Shown: positions 54,309 through 63,562 of the stretch, in pieces
Numbering within the stretch: position 1 is the first letter of the stretch
How the letters are laid out: every line of letters begins with the position of its first letter
NCBI GenBank assembly: GCA_014763895.1
Contig: JACXUM010000002.1
Span: 1 to 64,000 of the forward strand
DNA: 64,000 nt
DNA from: Campylobacterales bacterium
GTDB lineage: Bacteria; Campylobacterota; Campylobacteria; Campylobacterales; Sulfurovaceae
Direction of reading: 5' to 3'
Made by a program: the position numbers and the translations under genes
Notes under the pieces: model-generated
What the model saw: only the letters and a program-made list of their open reading frames with translations
What the model was told of the DNA's origin: nothing
The model's database searches: none

Positions 54309-54884
54309 ATGAAAAAAAAGGAACAAATCTGTTTGTGTTCCTCTTCACCCTCGCGTGCTTTATTGCTTGAGAAATTCGGTGTGGATTTCATCCAGAAATC
54401 TCCTGATTTTGATGAAGATCTTATTGCAACAAATGAGGCTAAAAATTTTGTTTATACAGCCAGTAAAGGCAAATTGGAGGCAGGAGTAAAGGAATTTGGT
54501 CTTGATACCCCTCTGTTGTGTGCCGATACCGTTATTGCTGCAAGTGACGGTACGATCCTGCGTAAAGCAAAAGATATCGACGATGCCAGGCGAATTTTGA
54601 AGATTCAAAGCGGTTCGACGATTGCCATTATCTCTTCTGTGCATTTTAGATCTAAAAAATTACTTTTTACGGATATTTCCGCGACCTATTACCAGTTTGC
54701 TCCGTTTGATGAAAATGAACTTGAATCTTACCTTCAAAGCGGTCTTTGGGAAGGTAAGGCAGGTGGGTGCATGGTGGAGGGATTCTGCAGAAAATATATT
54801 CGAAGCGTCAAAGGGCTTGAGAGTACGGCAATGGGACTGCAGGTTGAAAAGTTGCTGCCTTGGATCGGTGAATTGAATGTATGA
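54309..54884 (+). CDS. maf: Maf-like nucleotide pyrophosphatase
   Basis: House-cleaning nucleoside triphosphate pyrophosphatase of the Maf family, 191 aa. CSSSPSRALLLEKFGVDFIQKSPDFDED is the conserved opening, LLCADTVIAASDGTILRKAKDIDDARRIL holds the catalytic DTV region, and KAGGCMVEGFCRKYIRSVKGLESTAMGL the substrate end. It overlaps the bioF start by 8 bp. In Campylobacter jejuni, maf sits between alaS and the PBP1A gene, as here. Maf-A versus Maf-B subtype is not decided. Confidence 0.93.
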   Translation: MKKKEQICLCSSSPSRALLLEKFGVDFIQKSPDFDEDLIATNEAKNFVYTASKGKLEAGVKEFGLDTPLLCADTVIAASDGTILRKAKDIDDARRILKIQSGSTIAIISSVHFRSKKLLFTDISATYYQFAPFDENELESYLQSGLWEGKAGGCMVEGFCRKYIRSVKGLESTAMGLQVEKLLPWIGELNV

Positions 54885-55968
54885 ACATGAACTTCTTGCA
54901 TTGAAAAAAGCAGGACGCTTCAGGGAACGGCATCTTTTTGAGCGTTCTTTGATCGATCTGGCAAGCAATGACTATCTGGGGCTTGCGAACAAAAGAAAAC
55001 AGCTCAAAAAAGCATTAAGCATATTGGACAGCTATGATATCTTTGCCCCTAAAGCCAGTATGTTGGTTAACGGATATCATGAAGTCCATCAGGCATTTGA
55101 AACATTGCTTTGTGGGATCAATGGGTTTGAAGCGGGTATTACAGTTGGATCTGGATTTTTGGCAAACCTTTCGCTGATCGAGTCTTTGGTACGTAAACAG
55201 GATAGGCTGTTTATGGATGAGGAGTACCATGCAAGCGGTATGATCGCAACGGGACTTTTAGGCGACCGGGTCATTTTTTTCAAACATAACGATGCAGCAG
55301 ATCTAAAAGAAAAGATAGCACAGTATGGAAAAAAGAGGAATATTATTGCGATAGAGGGTATCTATTCGATGAGCGGCGAGGTTTGCCATCAAGAGTTTTT
55401 TGATATCGCAGATGACTATGAAGCGCTCTTGATCGTCGATGAAGCGCACAGTTCCGGTGTTTTGGGTGAAAATCTTTTAGGTGTGTTTGAACATTATGGT
55501 ATCGATATTAAACCGCACTATATCAAGATGGGTACTTTGGGTAAAGCCTATGGAAGTTACGGTGCCTATATCCTTGCTTCCAGAGAGATTGTCTCTTTTT
55601 TGGAAAACCGGGCTAAACCGATCATCTATTCGACCGCACCTTCTGTAATTGACACGGCTCTGGCATTGGTCAATGTACAACATATTCAGAACAATGCACA
55701 AAAATACCGTCACCGTATCGATAAACGTCAAAAGGTTGTTAAAGAGATATTGGATATGGAGTTGCAAGGTCTGATCCTGCCGATCCCTATGCCAAGCAAT
55801 CAAGAGGCGCTTAGGATGCAAAAGCAATTGATGGAACAGGGTTTTTTGGTTGGAGCTATCAGGCAGCCTACCGTAAAACATCCTATCTTGAGGGTAATCC
55901 CAAGAATAGGAGTCAGTATAAAAGATCTCAAACGGGTATTAAAGTTCATTAACGCCAAAACGTTATAA
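54877..55968 (+). CDS. bioF: 8-amino-7-oxononanoate synthase-like enzyme
   Basis: PLP-dependent alpha-oxoamine synthase of 363 aa, called bioF for its position next to PBP1A as in Helicobacter pylori. DLASNDYLGLANK, LVNGYHEVHQAFE, AIEGIYSMSGEVC, LIVDEAHSSGVLGENLLG and MGTLGKAYGSYGAYI (Schiff-base Lys) are the signatures. A role in biotin synthesis is likely; related aminolevulinate or 2-amino-3-ketobutyrate enzymes cannot be fully excluded. It overlaps maf by 8 bp, so is translated from a coupled start. Confidence 0.85.
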   Translation: MYEHELLALKKAGRFRERHLFERSLIDLASNDYLGLANKRKQLKKALSILDSYDIFAPKASMLVNGYHEVHQAFETLLCGINGFEAGITVGSGFLANLSLIESLVRKQDRLFMDEEYHASGMIATGLLGDRVIFFKHNDAADLKEKIAQYGKKRNIIAIEGIYSMSGEVCHQEFFDIADDYEALLIVDEAHSSGVLGENLLGVFEHYGIDIKPHYIKMGTLGKAYGSYGAYILASREIVSFLENRAKPIIYSTAPSVIDTALALVNVQHIQNNAQKYRHRIDKRQKVVKEILDMELQGLILPIPMPSNQEALRMQKQLMEQGFLVGAIRQPTVKHPILRVIPRIGVSIKDLKRVLKFINAKTL

Positions 55969-55993
55969 TTGGTATTTAAAATAAAGGATCAAG

Positions 55994-58111
55994 GTGTTTA
56001 GTTATTTAATTAAAGGTTCTGTTATCCTTATCATGTTATTTGGGGTTGCATTGGTTGCAGCCTTCATCTATGCTTATGAAGAGGTGACATTGGATGCAGA
56101 TAGACTCATCAATTATAAACCGGAAACTTCCAGTGTTATTTTGGATAGGAACGGAAATCAATTAGCCTATGTGTTTAAAAAAGAGCACCGTCTTTTTGCA
56201 CGTTATGATGAGATCCCTGGGGTATTGATCGAGGGTCTTGTAGCAATGGAAGATACCCGTTTCTTTGAGCACAGCGGGGTAAACCCAGATGCCATATTTA
56301 GGGCGATTATCAAGGATATTCAGGCTGGAAAATTTGTGGAAGGCGGGAGTACGATCACCCAGCAGCTTATCAAAAATAAAATCCTTTCCAATGAAAAAAA
56401 ACTTGCACGTAAGATCAGGGAGGCAATTCTTGCTTTGAAAATTGAGCATGAACTCAGTAAAGAACAGATTCTTGAGCGCTATCTCAATGAAATATCCTAC
56501 GGCAATAACTATTTTGGTGTTAAAACGGCTGCAAAGGGATATTTTCACAAAGAGTTGAACGAACTCACCCTGAAAGAGTGTGCGATGCTGATAGGAATAC
56601 CGAATGCTCCAAGCTACTATAACCCTATTCGTCATTATAAGCGTGCGCTTGACCGGGCCAATAATGTATTGTACCGCATGAAAAGCATCGGATGGATCAC
56701 ACAAAGGGATTATCTCAAAGCGGCTAAAGAATCTCCAGAAGTCTATAAAACCTCTTTGACGCAGAATATCGCTCCGTATATCGTGGATGAGGTATTAAGA
56801 CGTTTTGATGGTAAATTGGGTGATATCCGTACCGGCGGATACCAAATCTATACAACGATAGATATGCAACAGCAAAAAATCGCTGAAGATGCAGTTGCGT
56901 ATGCTTATAAAAAACTTTTGAAACGTTACAATGAAAAAGCAGAGACTTCTACGCTTAACGGTGGACTGGTTTCGGTTGAGAGCAGCACAGGTGATATCCT
57001 CTCGATGGTCGGAGGGGTGGATTATGCCAAGTCCGCCTTTAACCGTATTACGCAGTCAAAACGTCAGCCTGGTTCATCATTTAAGCCCTTTATTTATCAA
57101 ACGGCACTTGACATGGGGTACAACCCGGCTACTCCGTTGACAGATCTAGCACGAACATTTCAGTATTATTCCAACGGAAAATTGAAGATCTGGTCACCTA
57201 AAAACTATGAAAGGGATTTTAAAGGGTTCATTCCTTTAAGGGAAGCATTGGTACATTCCCGAAACCTTGCTACGATCAATCTTGTAGCAGATATTGGTGT
57301 AAGTACCATCCGGAAGCGATTGGCGTACTTGGATGTGCCTCATATCCCTAATGATATGTCGCTAGCTTTGGGCAATCTTGGACTAAGTCCTCTTAAAATG
57401 GCACAGATCTTTTCGGTATTTGCAAACCAAGGCCATATGATAGAACCCAGACTTGTCAGTAAGATCATCTCCAAAGAAGGGGCAGTGATCTATGAAACCC
57501 GTCCGAAAGAGATAGAAGGGTTTACAACTCCGGAGCAGGCCTATCTGATGACCGATATCCTCAAAGATGTTATCAGGAGAGGGACCGGGATAAATGCAGC
57601 GGTTCCAGGTTTAGAACTTGCCGGTAAAACCGGTACAACCAATGATGGCGTGGATGCATGGTTCTGCGGCTATTCTCCTACGATAGAAACCATTTCATGG
57701 TTTGGAAGGGATAACAATAAGCCTATCGGCAAAAGTGCAACAGGAGGTGCGATCGCTGCGCCGGCATTTTCATACTATTATCAAAAACTTTTGGAGTCAG
57801 ATCCTACTATGAAGCGTACATTTGATATCCCAAAAGGTGTTTTCATGGGAGAATACAACGGTAAAATGGAGCTTTATACCAAAGACTCTCCGCTTCCTGC
57901 GGTGAAACATGAACCGGTTGACGAATATGGCCAGATGTTGAATGAAAATAATGAAACATCGCAAGTAGTCGATACAGAGGAGGATATGGGAATGGCCCAA
58001 ACGCTTCCTGTCGAGGGAGAAGAACCTAATACTCAGGAAGATGATGCATTGCATCCTAAAAAAAGCGTTCCGACAACGCCTGCATCTCACGATAGTGGAA
58101 CGCTGTTTTAA
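55994..58111 (+). CDS. mrcA: class A penicillin-binding protein 1A
   Basis: Bifunctional peptidoglycan enzyme of 705 aa with a membrane anchor (residues 5-26). The glycosyltransferase domain has EDTRFFEHSGVNPDAIFRAI and GGSTITQQLIKNKIL; the transpeptidase has the S-x-x-K in QPGSSFKPF, the SRN motif in HSRNLATIN, and the KTGTTND motif. A Glu/Asp-rich, Pro-poor C-terminal tail ends the chain (EEDMGMAQTLPVEGEEPNTQEDDA). It starts at a GTG after AAGGATCAAG and follows bioF by 25 bp. A bidirectional terminator follows. Confidence 0.96.
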   Translation: MFSYLIKGSVILIMLFGVALVAAFIYAYEEVTLDADRLINYKPETSSVILDRNGNQLAYVFKKEHRLFARYDEIPGVLIEGLVAMEDTRFFEHSGVNPDAIFRAIIKDIQAGKFVEGGSTITQQLIKNKILSNEKKLARKIREAILALKIEHELSKEQILERYLNEISYGNNYFGVKTAAKGYFHKELNELTLKECAMLIGIPNAPSYYNPIRHYKRALDRANNVLYRMKSIGWITQRDYLKAAKESPEVYKTSLTQNIAPYIVDEVLRRFDGKLGDIRTGGYQIYTTIDMQQQKIAEDAVAYAYKKLLKRYNEKAETSTLNGGLVSVESSTGDILSMVGGVDYAKSAFNRITQSKRQPGSSFKPFIYQTALDMGYNPATPLTDLARTFQYYSNGKLKIWSPKNYERDFKGFIPLREALVHSRNLATINLVADIGVSTIRKRLAYLDVPHIPNDMSLALGNLGLSPLKMAQIFSVFANQGHMIEPRLVSKIISKEGAVIYETRPKEIEGFTTPEQAYLMTDILKDVIRRGTGINAAVPGLELAGKTGTTNDGVDAWFCGYSPTIETISWFGRDNNKPIGKSATGGAIAAPAFSYYYQKLLESDPTMKRTFDIPKGVFMGEYNGKMELYTKDSPLPAVKHEPVDEYGQMLNENNETSQVVDTEEDMGMAQTLPVEGEEPNTQEDDALHPKKSVPTTPASHDSGTLF

Positions 58112-58133
58112 TTGATTTAGGTAAGAAAAAGAT

Positions 58134-58156
58134 CTTTCAGGCAAGAAGCCTGAAAG
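58134..58156. terminator. bidirectional terminator between pbp1A and glnA
   Basis: CTTTCAGGC and GCCTGAAAG form a perfect 9-bp stem with a 5-base loop. On the minus strand the glnA side is followed by ATCTTTTTCTT; on the plus strand by AGGTTTT. It serves both convergent genes. Confidence 0.85.
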
Positions 58157-58162
58157 TAGGTT

Positions 58163-59593
58163 TTAGCAAGAGAATACTGTAGAGAAGTCGAATGCAGTTG
58201 GTCTTGCTTCATCCGGCCATACTTGTCTTTCGAACATATAGTGTTGATATGTTGTAATGAACTCTTCAGTAAATACCGGGCTAAGGAACGCATGGTCTTC
58301 GATAAGAGCCTCAAGTGCTTCTCTTAGGGTATGCGGCATTTGAGGGATTTTTTTCTCTCTGATCTCATCAAGGTTCAGTTCGAATAGATCCTCATCCATT
58401 GGCCCTACCGGAATATATTTGTTTTTGATACCATCGATTCCGGCCATGAGCAATGCTGCAAAACAAAGGTATGGGCAAGATGCTGAATCCGGGAATCTTG
58501 TTTCGATTCTCGTAGCCATTTCGCCTGCACCATAAGGGATACGACATGCAGCCGATCTGTTTTGCATAGAGTAAGTCAAGATGGATGGAGCTTCAAATCC
58601 AGGGATCAATCTTCGGTAAGAGTTTGAACTTGGGTTTGTGATAGCTGCAACTGCTTTCGCGTGTTTGAAGATACCGCCAAGGTAGTGAAGCGCTGTTTCA
58701 CTTAGGTTTGCGTATTCACCTTGTTTATAGAAAAGGTTTTTACCGTCTTTCCAGATTGATTGGTGTACATGTTGACCGTTTCCGTTGTCTCCGTAAAGTG
58801 GTTTTGGCATGAACGTTGCAGTTTTACCGTTTAGGTGTGCTACCATTTTAACTACGTATTTATATTTTTGTACGTTATCCGCTGCTTCGATCAAAGTCCC
58901 GAATTTGATACCGATTTCACCTTGCCCCTGAGCAACTTCGTGGTGGCCAAGAACTACTTCAAGTCCTACTTCTTCAAGGATCTGCATCATTTCAGCTCTT
59001 AGGTCAACCATTGTATCGATAGGCATAACCGGGAAGTAACCACCTTTCGTGCCAGCTCTGTGACCTATGTTTCCTGTTTCACCATAGCCCGTAGACGCAT
59101 TCCATGAACCTTCTTCTGAGTCTACTCTGTAACCTGCCTGGTTGACACCATCCCAGATACGCACATCATCGAATACAAAGAATTCATTTTCAGGACCGAA
59201 ATAAGCTACATCACCGATATTTGCTTCTGCAAGGTATTCAAGAGCTCTTTTAGCGATGGCTCTTGGACATTTTTCATACATTTGGCCTTTGTAAATGTCA
59301 TAAACATCACAGATAACGATCACGGTACTGTCTGCTGTGAATGGATCCATGAAAGCAGTTTCAATATCCGGTTTCAAAAGCATGTCTGATTTGTTGATCG
59401 GCTGCCAAGCTTCGATAGAACTACCGTCAAATGGAAGACCAGCATCAAGCATGCTGTCGCTTACCGCACTTCTTCTATACGTGACATGGTGCCACATTCC
59501 TTTGATGTCTGTAAATCTAAAATCTACAAATTCTACTTCATTTTCTTCACAGAACTTGTTAAATTCTGCAATGTTGTTTACGAATTTACCCAT
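58163..59593 (-). CDS. glnA: glutamine synthetase, type I
   Basis: Makes glutamine from glutamate and ammonia, the key step of nitrogen assimilation. The track start (59608) is upstream; ATG at 59593 after TTGGAGGAAATC gives 476 aa, the standard GSI length. [80 protein letters not shown] and [22 protein letters not shown] are conserved. The adenylylation-loop Tyr region is less clear, so control is not assigned. It is alone on its strand with a shared terminator. Confidence 0.97.
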   Translation of the reverse strand: MGKFVNNIAEFNKFCEENEVEFVDFRFTDIKGMWHHVTYRRSAVSDSMLDAGLPFDGSSIEAWQPINKSDMLLKPDIETAFMDPFTADSTVIVICDVYDIYKGQMYEKCPRAIAKRALEYLAEANIGDVAYFGPENEFFVFDDVRIWDGVNQAGYRVDSEEGSWNASTGYGETGNIGHRAGTKGGYFPVMPIDTMVDLRAEMMQILEEVGLEVVLGHHEVAQGQGEIGIKFGTLIEAADNVQKYKYVVKMVAHLNGKTATFMPKPLYGDNGNGQHVHQSIWKDGKNLFYKQGEYANLSETALHYLGGIFKHAKAVAAITNPSSNSYRRLIPGFEAPSILTYSMQNRSAACRIPYGAGEMATRIETRFPDSASCPYLCFAALLMAGIDGIKNKYIPVGPMDEDLFELNLDEIREKKIPQMPHTLREALEALIEDHAFLSPVFTEEFITTYQHYMFERQVWPDEARPTAFDFSTVFSC

Positions 59594-59718
59594 GCGGATT
59601 TCCTCCAAAATTAAATTTATCCATATATTATAGCCATTCTAAAATAAGAGATAGTGAAGTTGGTTGCCTAAAAAATAGTCATTTATTTCTTTCTCACAAA
59701 AAATGTAAAAATTAGTGC

Positions 59719-60498
59719 TTAAAAAACGATCAATTCCCTGTCACGTTGTTCAAATGTCATGGCTTTGGTATAGCCTACTTCTTTGGCCAATATAATCATC
59801 TCTTCATATCCAAATCCAACCTGTTCAACCGAATGGGCATCTGAAGCAAAGGTGATAGGGATATCAAGTTCATAAGCTTCTTCCAAAAGTGCGCGGGAAG
59901 GATAGATTTCGCCGACAGGTTTGCGTAAACCGGCAGCATTGAGTTCTAGAACCATATTGGATGCTTTAATTGCTTTAAGGGCGTCTTTAGCCAAGAGACG
60001 GGTATCGATCGATGGCATAAATTTAAACACCTTGATAAGGTCCAAATGGCCGACGATATCGAATTTGCCGGTTTTAGCCATCATTTCGGTGGCTTCAAAA
60101 TAGGCTTTCCATATCTCATCGATATTGCGGTCCTTATATCCGCCTATAAACTCGGGATTGTCAAATCCCCATTTGTCGATGAAATGTACCGAACCGATAA
60201 GATAATCCACTTTTGCATTTAAAACCCGCTCATCCATATAACCCGGAAGGTAGTCTACTTCATAGCCCAAAAGGATACGGATATCATTTTTATAGCGTTC
60301 TTTGGCCTCGAGAACCTCTTGCGTGTAGGCTTCCATCTCTTCAAATGCAAGACGGTATTTCTGGTCAAAATCCATAGGGGCATGCTCTGAAAAACCGTAA
60401 ACATCAATTTCCAGCTCTATCGCTCTTTGGATAAATTCGTCAATGGTTCCTTCTGCATGGTTGCATCGTGTAGTATGATTGTGTATATCTATTCTCAT
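59719..60498 (-). CDS. PHP family histidinol phosphatase-like enzyme
   Basis: Metal-dependent phosphatase of the polymerase and histidinol phosphatase (PHP) superfamily, 259 aa. RIDIHNHTTRCNHAEGTIDEF (HxH motif and the family Cys-Asn-His), GYEVDYLPGYMD, GSVHFIDKWGF and FASDAHSVEQVGFGYEE carry the metal-binding His/Asp sets. It probably does the HisJ histidinol-phosphatase reaction, which would complement hisIE; other PHP substrates are possible. ATG on the minus strand; divergent from the U32 gene over about 120 bp. Confidence 0.85.
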   Translation of the reverse strand: MRIDIHNHTTRCNHAEGTIDEFIQRAIELEIDVYGFSEHAPMDFDQKYRLAFEEMEAYTQEVLEAKERYKNDIRILLGYEVDYLPGYMDERVLNAKVDYLIGSVHFIDKWGFDNPEFIGGYKDRNIDEIWKAYFEATEMMAKTGKFDIVGHLDLIKVFKFMPSIDTRLLAKDALKAIKASNMVLELNAAGLRKPVGEIYPSRALLEEAYELDIPITFASDAHSVEQVGFGYEEMIILAKEVGYTKAMTFEQRDRELIVF

Positions 60499-60619
60499 TC
60501 TGTCTTATCTAATCTTTTACTTTGTTTTGTATTTATTCTATCATAAAATCTATGTTTTACCACTAATAGGGTAAAATAAGTGCTTAAACTATCTGACTTG
60601 TATTCAGAACAGGAAAAAT

Positions 60620-61966
60620 ATGACACATCAAAAAAAAGTAGAACTTCTAGCACCTGCCGGCAATCTTGAGAAGATGAAGATCGCCCTCAATTACGGTGCA
60701 GACGCCGTGTACGGCGGGACCAGCACATTTTCTTTGCGTATCCGTTCGGGCAAAGAATTTGATATGGATTCTTTCAAAGAAGGGATCGATTATGCCCACG
60801 AGAGAGGCAAAAAGGTCTATTGTACCATTAACAGTTTTCCCTTTAACTCACAATTGAAATTGTATGAAAGCCATATAGCCAAGATGGCGGAATTGAAGCC
60901 GGATGCACTTATCGTTTCAAGTCCCGGTGTAGTCAAGATGGCAAAGAAGATCGCCCCCGATATTCCATTGCATCTCTCTACGCAGGCCAATGTGATGAAT
61001 GCCCTTGATGCACAGGTCTATTATGATATGGGGGTAACGCGTATCATTGCTGCAAGGGAGATCAGTTTGAAGGATTGCGAAGCGATCAAATCGGTGATCC
61101 CTGATCTGGAAATAGAAGTGTTTGTACACGGTTCGATGTGTTTTGCCTACAGCGGACGCTGTCTAATCTCTGCACTCCAGACAGGACGTGTACCAAATAG
61201 GGGAAGTTGTGCCAATGACTGCCGTTTTCCTTATGAGATCTATGCGTATAATCCTGAGACAAACACGACTTTCAGGCTTGAAGAGGAGAGTGGAGTCGGT
61301 ACCTATATCATGAACGCCAAAGATATGAACCTTGCTTCCCATATTGATGAGATACTCTCTTCAGGGGTGATTGATTCTCTCAAGATTGAAGGACGGACAA
61401 AATCTCCTTATTATGCGGGTGTGGTTACCAAAGCATATCGTCATGCCATTGATGATTTCTATGCAGGAAAATTTGATGCAGCGAAGTATCAAGCCCAATT
61501 GAATACGACACAAAACCGGGGGTTTACAGACGCCTATCTAGTATCCCGTCCTTTTGAGAAAAGCGACACGCAGGCATTGGGGTTCTCCATCCAATACGGA
61601 ACGCACCAAGTAGCAGGATTGGTTGGCGAAGACGGCAAGACATGGCGCTGTAAAGACAAGACCTGCATAGGTGACCGTGTAGAGATCGTGTTGCCAGTCG
61701 GTGCGGAGGTTGAATGTATCGAAAATGAATATGGCAGAATCGATGAGGAAGGCGGAGCATATTGGCTGACATTCAAAAAGATCGTTTCGGCTTCAGGCAA
61801 AGAATTTGAATGTATCCACAGCGGGGATCTGAATGACATTATTCTTCCGGTTGCCTTGCCAGGATATACCATTTTAAGGCGAGAGATAGATGAGGCTCTG
61901 ATGAAGAAAGGTCTTACCGAAGACTCAACTCCCATGCATATGCAACCAAAAAATCAACTAAACTAA
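60620..61966 (+). CDS. U32 family protein (TrhP-like tRNA hydroxylation)
   Basis: A 448-aa peptidase-U32-type protein. Despite the name, members such as TrhP are needed to make 5-hydroxyuridine in tRNA using prephenate. LLAPAGNLEKMKIALNYGADAVYGGTSTFSLR starts it; EVFVHGSMCFAYSGRCLISALQTGRVPNRGSCANDCRFPYEI holds the four-Cys set. A C-terminal beta-barrel part follows. The ATG follows AGGAAAA. It is 9 bp before purE and may be co-transcribed. Confidence 0.87.
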   Translation: MTHQKKVELLAPAGNLEKMKIALNYGADAVYGGTSTFSLRIRSGKEFDMDSFKEGIDYAHERGKKVYCTINSFPFNSQLKLYESHIAKMAELKPDALIVSSPGVVKMAKKIAPDIPLHLSTQANVMNALDAQVYYDMGVTRIIAAREISLKDCEAIKSVIPDLEIEVFVHGSMCFAYSGRCLISALQTGRVPNRGSCANDCRFPYEIYAYNPETNTTFRLEEESGVGTYIMNAKDMNLASHIDEILSSGVIDSLKIEGRTKSPYYAGVVTKAYRHAIDDFYAGKFDAAKYQAQLNTTQNRGFTDAYLVSRPFEKSDTQALGFSIQYGTHQVAGLVGEDGKTWRCKDKTCIGDRVEIVLPVGAEVECIENEYGRIDEEGGAYWLTFKKIVSASGKEFECIHSGDLNDIILPVALPGYTILRREIDEALMKKGLTEDSTPMHMQPKNQLN

Positions 61967-61975
61967 AAAAGGAGT

Positions 61976-62476
61976 ATGAAAATGAAATTCGTATCGATTG
62001 TTATCGGAAGTAAAAGTGACTATGATGTGATGAAAGAGTGTGCCCAGACACTACAAAAGTTTGGGGTACCCTATGAGCTGATCATTTCTTCGGCACATAG
62101 AAGCCCAAAAAGAACCAAGAATTATATCAAAGAGGCTGAAGCCAAAGGTGCGCAGGTGTTTATCGCAGCAGCAGGTATGGCAGCTCATTTGGCGGGCGCT
62201 TTGGCTGCAACGACCATCAAACCGGTACTTGGTGTTCCGATGGCAAGCGGTGAACTCAGAGGGGAAGATGCGTTGCTTAGTACCGTGATGATGCCCGGCG
62301 GGATGCCGGTAGGAACCGTTGCTATCGGGAAGGCAGGAGCGGTTAATGCTGCATATCTGGCGATTCAGATCATGGCACTGGAAGATGATGAATTACGTGT
62401 GAAATTACAAGAAGACAGAATCAGCAAGGCGAAAAAAGTGGAACTCGACTCCTCTGAGATCGAAGTAAGACTTTAG
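61976..62476 (+). CDS. purE: N5-carboxyaminoimidazole ribonucleotide mutase
   Basis: Purine synthesis enzyme of class I, 166 aa, that moves the carboxyl group from N5-CAIR to CAIR. FVSIVIGSKSDYDVMKECAQTL, ISSAHRSPKRTKNYI and AAAGMAAHLAGALAATTIKPVLGVPM are the AIR-binding and catalytic blocks (Ser-Asp, His). The purF enzyme (28629) works earlier in the same pathway. It starts with ATG after AAAAAAGGAGT and precedes glyQ by 9-24 bp depending on the start. Confidence 0.96.
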   Translation: MKMKFVSIVIGSKSDYDVMKECAQTLQKFGVPYELIISSAHRSPKRTKNYIKEAEAKGAQVFIAAAGMAAHLAGALAATTIKPVLGVPMASGELRGEDALLSTVMMPGGMPVGTVAIGKAGAVNAAYLAIQIMALEDDELRVKLQEDRISKAKKVELDSSEIEVRL

Positions 62477-62500
62477 GATTGAAAAGTGTCAGGAATATTG

Positions 62501-63394
62501 ATGAATAAAAATGCAATCACATTCAGCGAGCTGCTGCTAAAACTGCAACAGTTCTGGGCCCAGCAGGGATGCAATATTGTGCAGCCTTATGATATCCCGG
62601 CTGGTGCCGGTACTTTCCACCCTGCAACGCTTTTGCGAAGTTTGGACAGCAAACCGTGGAGTACAGCATATGTGGCTCCTAGCAGAAGGCCGACCGACGG
62701 GCGTTACGGTGAGAACCCTAATCGTTTGGGAGCTTACTATCAGTTTCAGGTTTTGATCAAGCCAAGCCCGGACAATATCCAGGAACTTTATCTCAAATCT
62801 CTTGAGTACCTTGGGTTGAATCTGGCTGAGCATGATATCCGTTTTGTTGAAGATAACTGGGAATCTCCAACACTTGGTGCATGGGGACTTGGATGGGAAG
62901 TATGGCTGGATGGCATGGAAGTAACGCAATTTACCTATTTTCAACAAGTAGGCGGTATTTCCTGTGATCCTGTGGCAGTAGAGATAACCTACGGAACTGA
63001 GAGGCTCGCTATGTATCTACAAGGGGTTGAATCGGTATTTGATATCGTTTGGAATAGAAACGGTGATGAAGTTACGACTTATGCGGATGTGCACAAAGAG
63101 AGCGAATACGAATTCAGTAAATACCATTTTGAAGTGGCAAGTGTCGAAAAGCTTTTTGCGCATTTTGAAGATGCGAGTGCGGAATGCAGGCTCTGCCTTG
63201 AAAAAAGATTGCCTCTTGCGGCCTATGATCAGTGTATGATGGCATCGCATGCATTTAACATCTTGGATGCAAGAAAAGCTGTTTCACAGGCACAGAGACA
63301 GAACTACATCTTAAAGGTGCGTGAACTTGCGATCGGTTGTGCCCAGTTGTACAAAGATCAGGAACAAGAACGTAACCAAAGGGTAAGAGGCTAA
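62501..63394 (+). CDS. glyQ: glycyl-tRNA synthetase alpha subunit
   Basis: Catalytic subunit of the alpha2-beta2 type GlyRS. ATG at 62501 after AGGAA gives 297 aa; the track has a GTG at 62486. [43 protein letters not shown] opens the class II site; [23 protein letters not shown] and [36 protein letters not shown] follow. The beta subunit gene (glyS) is not in the rest of the window. It is followed by the intergenic repeat and the Nif3-like gene. Confidence 0.97.
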   Translation: MNKNAITFSELLLKLQQFWAQQGCNIVQPYDIPAGAGTFHPATLLRSLDSKPWSTAYVAPSRRPTDGRYGENPNRLGAYYQFQVLIKPSPDNIQELYLKSLEYLGLNLAEHDIRFVEDNWESPTLGAWGLGWEVWLDGMEVTQFTYFQQVGGISCDPVAVEITYGTERLAMYLQGVESVFDIVWNRNGDEVTTYADVHKESEYEFSKYHFEVASVEKLFAHFEDASAECRLCLEKRLPLAAYDQCMMASHAFNILDARKAVSQAQRQNYILKVRELAIGCAQLYKDQEQERNQRVRG

Positions 63395-63424
63395 AACATT
63401 CCTTTTGAATCTGAGGATGTGGCT

Positions 63425-63525
63425 TTCTCTTTTGTTTCTTTTTTTAAAAAAAAGAAGCAAAAGTTTCTTTAAAAAAATCGTCATAACTTTCGAATCGCTT
63501 TGCTTTCAGAGTCGTTCGTTACGAC
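63425..63525. repeat. intergenic repeat, copy 2 (related to 21078-21204)
   Basis: After glyQ, a T-rich then A-rich stretch runs into gaagcaaaagtttcttt, aaaaatcgtcat, then cgctttgctttca and gtcgttcg. The order and about 60 bases match the repeat after yajQ. Part folds as aaagaa-gcaaaag-tttctt. Probably a dispersed intergenic element or terminator-like sequence. Confidence 0.7.
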
Positions 63526-63562
63526 GGTCACACAGCATGTGACTTAATGAAAAAGGAATAGA